From assembly GCF_000236565.1 (NCBI RefSeq), contig NZ_AHAM01000057.1, positions 1 through 43,384 of the forward strand: DNA of 43,384 nt, read 5' to 3'. The translations under genes were made by a program, and so were the position numbers. The notes beneath the pieces are model-generated. The model did no database searches. It had not been told where the DNA came from and saw nothing but the letters and a program-made list of their open reading frames with translations. The stretch is from Mesorhizobium alhagi CCNWXJ12-2. Its GTDB lineage: Bacteria > Pseudomonadota > Alphaproteobacteria > Rhizobiales > Rhizobiaceae. Below, in pieces: positions 1 to 8,017 of the stretch (positions within the stretch are counted from its first letter, which is position 1; every line of letters starts with the position of its first letter).

Positions 1-2250
1 ACTGCCCGCATCCACATCGGCAAAACTGATGCCGGTCAGGGCGGTGAAGACATCTTCGGTGACGTTGATGGACGACGGCGCCGTGACAACGGGCGCGTCG
101 TTGACCGCCGCGACCTGCAAGGTCACGGTGTCGCTATCGCTCTGTGCACCGCCGCTGCCCGAATTGCCTCCATCATTGATGCCGGCCGTGAGCGTCACGT
201 CACTTGTGACGTTGGAGGCAGTCGTAAATGTAACGTTGCTGGCGCCGATGAAGGCATTGATGTTGGCGATGGTGCCGGTCAGGGTCATCGCACTGTTGGT
301 CCCCCCTACAGTCACGCTGCCGCCACTGGTCGCGGCCAACGTGCCGCTCGCCACTGAGAGGGTTGCCGTCACGCTGCTACCGCCCGCATCCGCATCGCTG
401 AAGCTGATGCCCGTGACCGAACTCGCCACGTCCTCGGTGACCGAGATACTGGACGGCACGCTGACGACGGGGGCGTCGTTCACCGCCGTCACGGACAGCG
501 TCAAATCTTGAGCATAGAATTCATTGCCGCCGCTGCCGGTTTTGCCGTTATCGTCGATGCGTACAGTAAGCAGCACGTCCGACGTCGAATTGAGAGCGGT
601 CTGGAATTGTAGCTCCGAATCCGCGATAAAGCCGTTGATGTCGGCAATGCTACCGAGCAGGGTCAGGGTGCCGGTTCCGGAGCCGGTCACCGTTACTCCC
701 GGCCTATCGGTGCCAGTCAGCGTACCCGACACAACAGTGAAGCGCGCGGTCACCGCGCCACCGCCCGCATCCACATCGGCAAAACTGATGCCGGTCAGGG
801 CGGTGAGGACATCTTCGGTTACGTTGATGGACGACGGCGCCGTGACAACGGGCGCGTCGTTGACCGGCGTGACGTCGAGCGTAATTGTCCCGTCGGCAGG
901 TCCTGTGTTGGCAGCATCGCGTATCCGCGTTGCGATCGTCACGTCCTGATCCCAGTTCGCCGAAGGCGTAAACGCGACGGCAGCCAGAGCAGCATTTACA
1001 TCGGCAACGGAACCGGTAACTGCCCAGGTACCGGTACCGGCATTGTAGGTTGAGGTGGCCGAGCCAAAGGTGCCGGTGCGGAGCGAGCCCGCCGCGGGAT
1101 TGGAGAGAGTAAGGATGGCTGTTATTGTGTCGCCAGCATCCACGTCCGACACGACGATATCATTCAGCGCGACACTGCTGCCCGGATCTTCGGTATAGGT
1201 CACTGTTTGGGTGAGGTTAGTCGCGGTCGGCGCGTCGTTGACGCTGACAACGTTCATAGTGACGGTCTGGGCGGTGCTGCCGCCGTCGCCGTCGTTGACG
1301 CTGATCTGGACCTCCCGGATGAGGGTCGACGGATCCAGCGTGTTGGTGTTGGCGTAGATGAGTTTGCGCAGGATCGCCTGCACCACGTTCGGGGTCGCCT
1401 GGTCGTTCAGGCTGATCACCAAATCGTTCGTCCCGGTACCGCCGGTCATGTCGCCGACCTTGTCGGCGCCGTAAAACACTGAGGAACCGCTCACGCCGAC
1501 CTGGCCCGCCCCGCTCCCTTCATTTCGAACGGACAGCACGTCCTCGCCGGGAGTCCCGTCTGCTGTGATCTTGACGACGATGCTGCCGCCGTCGAAATCG
1601 GGCGAATCGCTGTCCACGACCGTTGCATCGCCGCCGGCGTCCAGCAGGACGGCGGTGCCGCCCTCGATGAAGGAAGCACCGTCGCCGCCGAGGTTGCCGA
1701 TGACCGGGGCGACATTCTGCACGGCGTTGGCAACCGTGATATCGTCGATGAAGAAGGAGATGTCGGAGGCGCCGTCTTGTTGGACGATGCGAAACTCGTC
1801 GATGTTCTTCCACTCATCTCCCGATGTCGAGATGATCGAGGCACTCGATGTCACCTCAAAATTTTGAGAGGCCACCGCAATGCCGTCGCGATAACCCACA
1901 AGCTGTGCATTCGGAGCCATGCCGCCGCTGACGATTGCGAAGCTCTCAAGCCAAAATTCCTCGCCCGTTGTGGCCGAGAACTGCGCCTGCGCCGCGACAC
2001 CAAGCCAACCATTGACCGAAAGCGCATTGTCTCCGGGGCCGACAAGGACTGTGTCACCAGCGTTACCGGTCACATCCAGATAGCTAGGCGTTCCCCCATC
2101 TCCGGGGGCATTATTCCCGTCCGCATCAAGAAGATTTATCGTCCAGCCATTGACGATGCGCGGACTATCGCCAAAGCTGCGGGTGTCGTCGGGATCGCCG
2201 TCTCCTGACAAGGGAATGCCGTCGAACGTTTCGGTAATTGGCGCAGCCAT
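1..2250 (-). CDS. Host Ig/cadherin-like repeat surface protein (N-terminal part, runs off the left edge)
   Basis: The leftward frame is open from ATG 2250 to base 1 (750 codons, no stop). Residues 1 to about 180 form a beta-rich N-terminal module with no family I recognise. After it come repeats of roughly 110-130 residues with the signature VNDAPVV...INVTEDV...GISFADVDAG, typical of Ig/cadherin-like repeats in large secreted or type I-exported bacterial adhesins. No classical signal peptide is seen, which fits type I export by a C-terminal signal outside the window. ATG 2250 is preferred over ATG 2256 because a G-rich run (GGGGGG) then sits 6 nt upstream. The gene lies on the host side of the phage junction and points away from it. 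Substrate and partner are unknown. Confidence 0.85.
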   Translation of the reverse strand, partial: MAAPITETFDGIPLSGDGDPDDTRSFGDSPRIVNGWTINLLDADGNNAPGDGGTPSYLDVTGNAGDTVLVGPGDNALSVNGWLGVAAQAQFSATTGEEFWLESFAIVSGGMAPNAQLVGYRDGIAVASQNFEVTSSASIISTSGDEWKNIDEFRIVQQDGASDISFFIDDITVANAVQNVAPVIGNLGGDGASFIEGGTAVLLDAGGDATVVDSDSPDFDGGSIVVKITADGTPGEDVLSVRNEGSGAGQVGVSGSSVFYGADKVGDMTGGTGTNDLVISLNDQATPNVVQAILRKLIYANTNTLDPSTLIREVQISVNDGDGGSTAQTVTMNVVSVNDAPTATNLTQTVTYTEDPGSSVALNDIVVSDVDAGDTITAILTLSNPAAGSLRTGTFGSATSTYNAGTGTWAVTGSVADVNAALAAVAFTPSANWDQDVTIATRIRDAANTGPADGTITLDVTPVNDAPVVTAPSSINVTEDVLTALTGISFADVDAGGGAVTARFTVVSGTLTGTDRPGVTVTGSGTGTLTLLGSIADINGFIADSELQFQTALNSTSDVLLTVRIDDNGKTGSGGNEFYAQDLTLSVTAVNDAPVVSVPSSISVTEDVASSVTGISFSDADAGGSSVTATLSVASGTLAATSGGSVTVGGTNSAMTLTGTIANINAFIGASNVTFTTASNVTSDVTLTAGINDGGNSGSGGAQSDSDTVTLQVAAVNDAPVVTAPSSINVTEDVFTALTGISFADVDAGS
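4..106. repeat. Direct repeat copy 1 in the adhesin gene
   Basis: Bases 4-106 match 763-865 with two mismatches seen by eye. The offset of 759 nt is 253 codons, so the copies are in frame. They encode the strand around VNDAPVVTAPSSINVTEDV and the following ADVDAG segment. Such identity in a repeat protein suggests recent duplication or gene conversion. Confidence 0.85.
763..865. repeat. Direct repeat copy 2 in the adhesin gene
   Basis: Partner of the copy at 4-106 (two mismatches in about 103 bp, same orientation, in frame). The repeat lying between them is more divergent, so this pair was probably homogenised or duplicated recently. Confidence 0.85.
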
Positions 2251-2256
2251 GGTCAT

Positions 2257-2504
2257 CCCCCCAGATATGTCGGAGGAAGCCGATCCAGCCTTCCATAGCA
2301 GCAGCTACCGGGTAACTTGCTCCGCATTTTCGCAAAGCTCGCCGGCCGGCCGCAGGGATAAGCGCTTATCGGAATCCCCCGATCCCATCGCCAAGGTTTG
2401 CACGATCACGCGCGCGAGTCGATGGGCCAGACCGAAGCCTTACCCAGAATTGCAAAAACTGGCGCGCATTTCGGGCGATCCAGGAGCCAGGTTCTTTGAA
2501 GGGA
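2257..2504. other. Intergenic host DNA between adhesin gene and tRNA fragment
   Basis: I see no convincing gene here. It holds the leftward upstream region of the adhesin (G-run ribosome site at 2257-2262) and a G+C-rich stretch leading to the CCA end of the tRNA fragment. The short rightward frames crossing it have no ribosome site and no recognisable product. Confidence 0.5.
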
Positions 2505-2556
2505 TGGTGGGCGTGACAGGGATTGAACCTGTGACCCCTGCAATGTCAATGCAGGC
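2505..2556 (-). tRNA. 3' half of tRNA-Val(GAC): attachment-site remnant
   Basis: Read leftward, this contains the anticodon stem-loop CTGCA-TTGACAT-TGCAG with anticodon GAC, variable loop GGGTC, T-arm ACAGG-TTCAATC-CCTGT, acceptor strand CACGCCC, discriminator A and encoded CCA. The 5' half is missing: the sequence at 2557-2600 has no GGGCGTG acceptor strand and no D-arm. A tRNA 3' half at the host-phage boundary is the classic trace of tyrosine-integrase insertion into a tRNA gene. The intact tRNA is then rebuilt at the other end of the prophage, to the right of this window. The integration reading is inference; the tRNA fold elements are directly visible. Confidence 0.8.
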
Positions 2557-2620
2557 GATTCCTTGATTTTATTGGGAAATCGCATCGCATAAAGCCAGAA
2601 CATCGCGGAAACATCGCTAC

Positions 2621-2642
2621 GTTTCTGTGCGGTTTCTGTGCG
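2621..2642. repeat. Tandem 11-bp repeat upstream of the early operon
   Basis: GTTTCTGTGCG occurs twice back to back, just before the ribosome site of the first phage gene. A related AACATCG pair lies at about 2599-2617. The spot suits an operator or leader element. A weak promoter candidate (TTGATT, 19 nt, CATAAA) lies at 2563-2593. Role inferred only from position. Confidence 0.5.
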
Positions 2643-2659
2643 GAAGGGGAGGGCTGCTG

Positions 2660-2983
2660 ATGGCCCGCTCCGAAACCTTTTCCGACGAGGAGCTCGCCCT
2701 CCTGACGAAGGCAGAGCGCGACGGCCTGCTCGGCGTGACCGATGATGCCGCCGGCGAGCCGCTGACGGAGCGCCAGCGCCATCTGGCCTGGTGCAAGGAA
2801 CGGGCGCTGGAATACCTCGATCGAGACGACTGCAGGAACGCCGTCGCCTCGTTCCTGTCCGACGTGCAGAAGCACCCGTCCACGGCCGGCCTCGCCGGCG
2901 GCGGGCTTGCAATCATCGGCATGAGGGAGGCCTGCAGCGGCGACGTCCAAGCAGTCGAGCGCTGGATCGAGGGCTTCAACTGA
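2660..2983 (+). CDS. Hypothetical phage protein, first gene of the early operon
   Basis: A 107-residue acidic, mostly helical soluble protein with no signal peptide or membrane segment and no family I can name. ATG 2660 is chosen because GGAAGGGGAGGG lies just upstream and the product then starts MARSETFSDEEL; the frame is also open upstream to 2627 without a better start. It contains a Gly-rich turn (TAGLAGGGLAI) near residue 77. Its stop overlaps the ATG of the next gene by one base, so it heads a translationally coupled operon running to 9505. Confidence 0.75.
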   Translation: MARSETFSDEELALLTKAERDGLLGVTDDAAGEPLTERQRHLAWCKERALEYLDRDDCRNAVASFLSDVQKHPSTAGLAGGGLAIIGMREACSGDVQAVERWIEGFN

Positions 2984-3186
2984 TGCCCCGCCGGAAGCCA
3001 TTCACCAACGTGCAATTCGCCCGCTATGCGGCGTCGATTGCCAGCAGGTCTGCGAGCTGGGCGCGCGACATCCTCGACGACACCGAAGGGAGCCCGCGAC
3101 CGGAAGCAGTCGAGCGTTTCTGCCAGGAGATCGCGGGTGTGCTCGACAGAATTTCCGAAGTGTCAACCGGGGTCGAAGGGCAATGA
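2983..3186 (+). CDS. Hypothetical small phage protein (67 aa)
   Basis: The product begins MPRRKPFTNVQFARYAASIA and is basic at the N terminus and helical after it. No domain is recognised. The start ATG 2983 shares one base with the stop of the preceding gene and the 3' end overlaps the next start by 4 nt, the pattern of coupled small genes in this operon. The coupling is the main support for it being real. Confidence 0.65.
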   Translation: MPRRKPFTNVQFARYAASIASRSASWARDILDDTEGSPRPEAVERFCQEIAGVLDRISEVSTGVEGQ

Positions 3187-3734
3187 GCATCCGGCCCCAG
3201 CCCGACCTGTTCGACGACATGGAGATGTCGGCCATCATCAGCGACTGCGGCCTCTACCGCACCGAGCTGCGCCGCGTCTGGAACAGCGATCTGCCGCTCC
3301 TCGTCGTCTGCATGCTCAATCCCTCGACTGCGGACCATCGCAAGAACGATCCGACCATCCTCGCGCTGATCCATTTCGGCAAGCTGTGGGGCTACGGCGG
3401 CCTGCTCGTCATTAACCTATTCGCGTTCCGTTCGCCGTCGCCGGCGGACATGATGGCGGTGTCCGAGCCGTTCGGCCCCTGCAACGCTCGAGCGATCGCC
3501 GACGCCATGGAGTACGCTCGAGACAATGGCGGCCGCCTGCTTGCGGCGTGGGGCAACCACGGCGACCATCACGACCGAGCCGAATGGTTCTGCAATCGCG
3601 CCCTGCAGGTCTACAGGCTTACGCTCATCTGCCTCGGCACCACCAAGGGCTGGAAGCCGAAGCACCCCATGGCGCGCGGCAAGCACCGGATACCTCGCGA
3701 TCAACAGCCGATCGTCTGGAGGGCTCCGGTTTGA
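3183..3734 (+). CDS. DUF1643 family protein
   Basis: A 183-residue protein with the DUF1643 hallmarks: VCMLNPSTAD at 42-51, NDPTI at 55-59, WGYGGLLVINLFAFR in the next strand, then AWGNHG near 120. Members occur in bacteria and phages, often about 150-190 residues, so this is full length. The biochemical role of the family is not established to my knowledge; the conserved Asn, Asp and His suggest an enzyme-like pocket. It overlaps neighbours by 4 nt on each side. It lies in the same operon as a DUF5131 protein. Confidence 0.85.
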   Translation: MSIRPQPDLFDDMEMSAIISDCGLYRTELRRVWNSDLPLLVVCMLNPSTADHRKNDPTILALIHFGKLWGYGGLLVINLFAFRSPSPADMMAVSEPFGPCNARAIADAMEYARDNGGRLLAAWGNHGDHHDRAEWFCNRALQVYRLTLICLGTTKGWKPKHPMARGKHRIPRDQQPIVWRAPV

Positions 3735-4036
3735 CCGAAAGCCCCTTCCAAGCCCCCATCGGCAAGTATCGCGTGGTCAAGTGGCTCCGGCCCTTCGTGG
3801 CGGAGAAGGTCGAGGACTTCGCCGCGCTGCCCGACGCGGTGGACGAGGCCGATCGGCTGGCGCTCGAAGGCGAGACCACCGGCGTTTTCACGTCCACCCA
3901 GCGCCGGATCTACACCGGCGGCAACGGCGGCGAGATCGCGCCGGCCAAGGTGTTCCCGAGTTCGATTACCAGGCTCGCACGTGTCCGCGACGGCGAGCGT
4001 CCCAAATCAACCGGCGGCTTCAAAAGGAGAAGATGA
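3731..4036 (+). CDS. Hypothetical phage protein (TTG start)
   Basis: About 101 residues beginning TESPFQAPIGKYRVVKWLRPF. The likely start is TTG 3731, overlapping the previous stop as TTGA; there is no in-frame ATG between there and the conserved-looking region. The C terminus is basic (TGGFKRRR). No domain recognised. The coupled position and dense coding support it; the exact start is less certain. Confidence 0.6.
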   Translation: MTESPFQAPIGKYRVVKWLRPFVAEKVEDFAALPDAVDEADRLALEGETTGVFTSTQRRIYTGGNGGEIAPAKVFPSSITRLARVRDGERPKSTGGFKRRR

Positions 4037-4401
4037 TGACGGAGCAAAGTCCTGCGGAGGCAGGCGACGACGCCTTCGAGTGGGCGATCGTCGAAATCAT
4101 GGGCCACCGCAAGCTCTACGGCCGCGTCCGCGAGGAGGAGAAGTTCGGGGCCAAGATGCTGCGCATCGACGTGCCGAAGCCAACGGTACCGCGGACGCTC
4201 TTCGATGCCGCCGAGGGCAAGCCCGAGGAACCGTCGCTGACCTGGGTGACGCAATGGTATGGCGGCCCGTCGATCTTCTCCCTGACGCTCACCGACGAAT
4301 CCACCGTGCTTCGGGCGAACCAGCCTTACGCGCCGGCGCAGCGCTACATCGCGCCGCCGGACCGGTACGACGACGGCGAAGAAGAAGAGCCGGTGTTCTG
4401 A
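4033..4401 (+). CDS. Conserved phage hypothetical protein (122 aa)
   Basis: Starts MMTEQSPAEAG after AAAGGAGAAG, a strong ribosome site. The centre carries FEWAIVEIMGHRKLYGRV and LTWVTQWYGGPSIFSL, blocks that read like conserved strands, and the C terminus is acidic (DDGEEEEPVF). I recall similar unnamed proteins in phages of Gram-negative bacteria but know no function. The start overlaps the previous stop as ATGA and the stop overlaps the next ATG by one base. Confidence 0.75.
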   Translation: MMTEQSPAEAGDDAFEWAIVEIMGHRKLYGRVREEEKFGAKMLRIDVPKPTVPRTLFDAAEGKPEEPSLTWVTQWYGGPSIFSLTLTDESTVLRANQPYAPAQRYIAPPDRYDDGEEEEPVF

Positions 4402-4811
4402 TGGTCGCTAACAACGGTCTGACGGAACCGCAGCGGGCGTTCTTGGCGCGATTTATTCCGCGCGGGTGGCTTCATGGTGTGCGCGAAGATCCCGACGAGC
4501 AACGAGCCGTTGATGTCGCTGTCCGCAAGAAATGGCTACGCCGGGAACTCCGAGAAGTCCATTTCACGCCGGCCGGGCGCATCGCCCTTGCCGATGGGGA
4601 GCCCAAGCCCGAGCCTGACGACGTGGCCTGCGACTGGTCCAACGTCGCGATTCCGCCCGACCGCGCCAAACGGGCGGTATCGCTCCGCCTCGATGCCGAC
4701 GTGCTGGCCTTCTTCAAGGACGCCGGCGCCCGAGGCTACCAGACCCGCATCAACGCGGTGCTGCGCCACTTCATGCAGGAAAAGCAGCGCCAGGAGGGCT
4801 CCAATGGCTGA
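4401..4811 (+). CDS. BrnA/DUF4415-like protein, orphan antitoxin-type DNA-binding domain
   Basis: 136 residues. Residues 1-80 are unassigned. The C-terminal part, VSLRLDADVLAFFKDAG followed by GYQTRINAVLRHFM (about 93-127), matches the BrnA antitoxin / DUF4415 ribbon-helix-helix pattern. In toxin-antitoxin loci BrnA follows the RelE-like toxin BrnT; no such toxin is seen here, since the preceding gene is unrelated. It is therefore more likely a phage DNA-binding regulator or an orphan anti-toxin. It overlaps the next gene by 8 nt. Confidence 0.7.
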   Translation: MVANNGLTEPQRAFLARFIPRGWLHGVREDPDEQRAVDVAVRKKWLRRELREVHFTPAGRIALADGEPKPEPDDVACDWSNVAIPPDRAKRAVSLRLDADVLAFFKDAGARGYQTRINAVLRHFMQEKQRQEGSNG

Positions 4812-5790
4812 AAACACCGCGATCTCCTGGGCGAAGCACACCTTCAACCCGTGGATGGGCTGCACGAAAGTCTCGCCGGCCTGCGACGGCTGCTACGCCG
4901 AGGCGCTGATGGATCTCCGCTACGGCAAGGTCCAGTGGGGACCGCACGGCGAGCGGGTCCGCACCAGCGTCCAGAACTGGAACAAGGTACGCCGCTGGCA
5001 GCGCCAGGCGGCGGCCGCCGGCGAGAAGTGGTTCATCTTCTGCGCCTCGCTCGCCGACATCTTCGACAACCAGGTGCCGCCGGAGTGGCGCAAGGATCTG
5101 TTCGACCTGGCGCGCGAGTGCCCGAACCTGATCTTCCTGTTTCTGTCGAAGCGGCCGCAAAACATGGTGAAGATGAGCGAGGCCGCCGGCGGCCTACCGT
5201 CCAACTGTGCGCTCGGCACTACCTGCGAGGACCAGAAGCGCTGGGACATCAACATCCCGGCGCTGTCGGTCGCGAAGTACATGCTGCGGCCGACGTTCGC
5301 GTTCGTTTCCGGGGAGCCGCTGCTCGGCCCGATGTGGGTGCGCAGGGCACCAATCACGCCAGCGCTGCGGGCCTTATTCCCGGCGATGAAGTCCGACGAG
5401 TTCTATGATCCGCTGCACCCTCGCCAGTTCGAGGCTATCCGGATCGATTGGATCATCACCGGCGGGGAAACAGACCAGGGCGGCCACAAGGCCCGTCCAT
5501 GGCATCCGAGGTGGGTCCGAGATATCCGCGACAACTGCGCCGACGCCGAAGTGCCGTTCCACCACAAGCAGAACGGCGAGTGGCTACCGTCCTCCGATGT
5601 GCCCGAGCCATGGCGCTTCGAAGGGGCGACCGTACTGCCGGACGGGCGGGTCCGGGAATGGCATCCGGCCTATCCCGGGGAGCGGCTAGTCCACCCGGAG
5701 ATGCGGCCAATGTCCCGCGTCGGCAAGAAACGCTCCGGCCGCCTCATCGACGGCATCGAACACAACTCATTTCCAAAGGTGACGATATGA
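4804..5790 (+). CDS. Phage Gp37/Gp68 family protein (DUF5131), three-Cys motif
   Basis: 328 residues starting MAENTAISWAKHTFNPWMGC. The family signature is the cysteine cluster C20-x6-C27-x2-C30 in GCTKVSPACDGCYAE, then FCASLADIFD, FLFLSKRP, LGTTCEDQ, FVSGEPLLGP and DWIITGGETDQGG. The cysteines suggest a metal or Fe-S site; the reaction is not known to me. Family members are often paired with a three-Cys-motif partner protein (TcmP), and none is visible here. The start ATG 4804 overlaps the previous gene by 8 nt. Length is typical for the family. Confidence 0.9.
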   Translation: MAENTAISWAKHTFNPWMGCTKVSPACDGCYAEALMDLRYGKVQWGPHGERVRTSVQNWNKVRRWQRQAAAAGEKWFIFCASLADIFDNQVPPEWRKDLFDLARECPNLIFLFLSKRPQNMVKMSEAAGGLPSNCALGTTCEDQKRWDINIPALSVAKYMLRPTFAFVSGEPLLGPMWVRRAPITPALRALFPAMKSDEFYDPLHPRQFEAIRIDWIITGGETDQGGHKARPWHPRWVRDIRDNCADAEVPFHHKQNGEWLPSSDVPEPWRFEGATVLPDGRVREWHPAYPGERLVHPEMRPMSRVGKKRSGRLIDGIEHNSFPKVTI

Positions 5791-6668
5791 CTGACCATGC
5801 CGAGGCACTGAAGCCGTTCGCTCGCTTCATCGAACACCACGACGGGCCGAACGGGATGCAAAGCGCCACACGCGAGGCAATGAATGCCGATAGCTATGTC
5901 ATACTAAAACTCTCGCCTGGCTATCCACCCATCACGCTTGGTGACTTCCGTCGCGCCCGGGACGCCATCGCCGGCCTTAGCGCACCGGAGAAACCATTCG
6001 CCTACATGACGCTTGCCGGATTTGAGAGATTTCTCCGGGGGAGTGATGCCGAAACTCACGTCCTCATGCGCGGCCCAGGAAACCCAAATCACGACCCTCT
6101 GCGCGTCGCCCTCTACGCCACCCCACCAGCGCCACAGCCTGCACTGATCGAGGAGAGGACGGAGATCGCATCACAGCTCATCGCAAAGGCGATTGCGGAG
6201 GAAGCCCAACTTGAAGCTCTCCGCGCCAAAGTCGAAACGCTGACGGCAGCGCTAGAAGAAATCCGCGACATGCCGCTCACCAACCCGGTGGCGGTTTACG
6301 AAATCGCCCGCACCGCCCTCGCAGAGCAAGGGGAAGCGCCCCAGCGCTACCGCATCGAGCATGACGGCTTCGTTGGCACGAAAATAGGCGAGTATCAGCG
6401 GCTCGACGGCAAGCGCGGCGTGGTGCTCCAGCAGGACGGCACGAACATCGTGCATGTGTACGGGATCAAGTGGCTGATCCCGGTCGAGGGGGAAGCGCCA
6501 CAGCCTATCGGCGACACATGCCTGGAGGGGAGGGGCCGAGCTCCCGCCGATTACTATGTGATCTTGAAGGAGTTCGCTAATGAGCTTGGAGGCGAAATAC
6601 CGAACGCTTCCTTGCCACGCTTGGCCCGCCTGCTTGCCGCCCGCCCCAAATCCGGGAGCGACCAATGA
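5787..6668 (+). CDS. Hypothetical phage protein with central coiled coil
   Basis: 293 residues. A helical N-terminal part (about 1-110) is followed by a charged coiled-coil stretch (IEERTEIASQLIAKAIAEEA, about 112-160). A beta-type segment (RYRIEHDGFVGTKIGEYQRL) spans about 190-235, and a short helical end follows. No known domain. The phrase GEAPQ occurs twice as a linker. It is coupled to both neighbours by ATGA overlaps. G+C is somewhat lower than in the flanking genes. Confidence 0.7.
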   Translation: MTDHAEALKPFARFIEHHDGPNGMQSATREAMNADSYVILKLSPGYPPITLGDFRRARDAIAGLSAPEKPFAYMTLAGFERFLRGSDAETHVLMRGPGNPNHDPLRVALYATPPAPQPALIEERTEIASQLIAKAIAEEAQLEALRAKVETLTAALEEIRDMPLTNPVAVYEIARTALAEQGEAPQRYRIEHDGFVGTKIGEYQRLDGKRGVVLQQDGTNIVHVYGIKWLIPVEGEAPQPIGDTCLEGRGRAPADYYVILKEFANELGGEIPNASLPRLARLLAARPKSGSDQ

Positions 6669-6910
6669 GCGCCAACTTCACACGATCTGAAAAACATACA
6701 TGGCCTCATTCGGGGACTTGGCGCCCAGCCATCCGCGATGGCTTCGCGACAGCCAACATTTGCTGCCCGAAGTGCAAGCAAATCGGCTCGCTTGAGCCTG
6801 CCGACCACCAAATCGCCGAGGATGGCAGCGTTTCTCCTTCCGTGGTCTGCGACTGCGGGTTCCACGAACATATCCGTCTAATCGGTTGGACTGTAGGAGA
6901 CAAAAAATGA
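6665..6910 (+). CDS. Small zinc-ribbon phage protein (81 aa)
   Basis: Cysteines C34/C37 (CPKC) and C62/C64 (CDC) can form a four-cysteine zinc ribbon. The remainder (WPHSGTWRPAIRDGF, HEHIRLIGW) is aromatic and unassigned. It overlaps neighbours by 4 nt at both ends. Zinc ribbons recur in this operon (also at 6907, 8249 and 9176), which suggests nucleic-acid or protein binding rather than catalysis. Confidence 0.7.
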   Translation: MSANFTRSEKHTWPHSGTWRPAIRDGFATANICCPKCKQIGSLEPADHQIAEDGSVSPSVVCDCGFHEHIRLIGWTVGDKK

Positions 6911-7827
6911 AAATGCTCGCCCAAGACCAAGCCTGCACCGATTGCGGCGGAACTGGCGAAACCTACCAGACTGAAAAGCGGTGCGCCTGCCAGCCATATG
7001 GCAGCGACATAGCCACCGCGTCTGACGATGCGGCTAGTGCAATTAAGGCTGCTTATTTTGAGGGCTTTGTCGCGGCCTCAGGCGGCTACGCCGGAGAACA
7101 TACTGCCACCCAGTACGCCGAAAAGAATTGGCCGTATTCTCAGGCCGAAGCCGATGCTGCCACCTATGCCGGTCTTCCTTCTGACCGGGTAGCCGACATG
7201 GTGGACGAATTGCGGGCGGGTGTCGCCGTTTGCGGCGAAACATCAAGCGGGGCCGAACTCTACGACATCGACGCCGCAGAGACGACAATGGCGAAAGCCG
7301 CCGAAGCCCTTCGCGAGAAACAGGCGGAACTGGATACGTGGCGCGATCATTGCCGTGATTGGGTAGCCCGCACCGAAAAGGCCGAGTCCTACCTTCGCGC
7401 CGTAGAGGCGGAACGGGACGAAGCTGTCAACTGGTCCGGAATTGTCGATCGGCATGGCACCGACCAGTTTGATGATCTCGCGGAGGCGTGGCTAGAACTC
7501 GACGCCATCAAGCGCGTCACCAACGCCGTCACCTCCACATTCTCGAAATGGGCCGACGATGCGCTCATGGATCGCTTTCGAAAGCATCAGTTGAGCATGT
7601 TCCACATGGCTTTCGTTGAAGGCTGTCTTGCCGGCGTTAAAGCCGCAGAGGCTCGCGAAAAGCAGGCGCTGGCCGCGCTGGCGCCGTTTGCGGACGCGGC
7701 AAAGGATTTCGATGGAGAGCCGGATAGTTTCGAACTGTACGACCACGGCTTCCTTACCGTGGGCGATTTGCGACGCGCCCGCGCCCTCACCAATGAGGAG
7801 GGCAGCAATGAACCACAAGCAGATTGA
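6907..7827 (+). CDS. Phage protein with N-terminal zinc finger and coiled coil
   Basis: 306 residues. C10-x2-C13 and C26-x-C28 in ACTDCGGTGE...CACQP resemble the CxxCxGxG zinc modules of DnaJ-type proteins. It continues with helical, Ala/Glu-rich stretches and a coiled coil (about 130-200), and ends in an acidic helical tail. No enzyme domain recognised. ATG 6907 overlaps the preceding stop (ATGA). The final 20 nt overlap the start of the HTH gene that follows. Confidence 0.7.
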   Translation: MKMLAQDQACTDCGGTGETYQTEKRCACQPYGSDIATASDDAASAIKAAYFEGFVAASGGYAGEHTATQYAEKNWPYSQAEADAATYAGLPSDRVADMVDELRAGVAVCGETSSGAELYDIDAAETTMAKAAEALREKQAELDTWRDHCRDWVARTEKAESYLRAVEAERDEAVNWSGIVDRHGTDQFDDLAEAWLELDAIKRVTNAVTSTFSKWADDALMDRFRKHQLSMFHMAFVEGCLAGVKAAEAREKQALAALAPFADAAKDFDGEPDSFELYDHGFLTVGDLRRARALTNEEGSNEPQAD

Positions 7828-8017
7828 ACTTGGCGAGCGCAATCGAGCCGCAGTGCGGGCCTTGCTTGCGAGCCGTCTTGGCATTTCCCGGACAGAGATT
7901 GCCGAGCGCCTCGAGCTTAGCGCGATGGCCGTAACTCGCCACGTCGCCGCAATCCGGGCCGAATGGGGGGCCGCCACTCTACCCACTAGGCGCGGCAAAG
8001 GAGAGGATCGTGACTGA
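7808..8017 (+). CDS. Small helix-turn-helix protein (69 aa)
   Basis: Nearly the whole protein is a winged-helix/HTH unit: RTEIAERLELSAMAVTRHVA (about 32-51) gives the turn and recognition helix, as in MarR/DeoR-type domains. GAGGAGGGCAGC precedes ATG 7808. It is too short for an effector domain, so it is a likely DNA-binding regulator of phage genes. It lies in the 3' part of the early operon, overlapping its neighbours by 20 and 8 nt. Confidence 0.75.
   Translation: MNHKQIELGERNRAAVRALLASRLGISRTEIAERLELSAMAVTRHVAAIRAEWGAATLPTRRGKGEDRD

Noticed and set aside
1207-2208. Short rightward and leftward ORFs within the first 2.2 kb
   Set aside because: They overlap the adhesin frame that is open for 750 codons with obvious Ig-like repeats.
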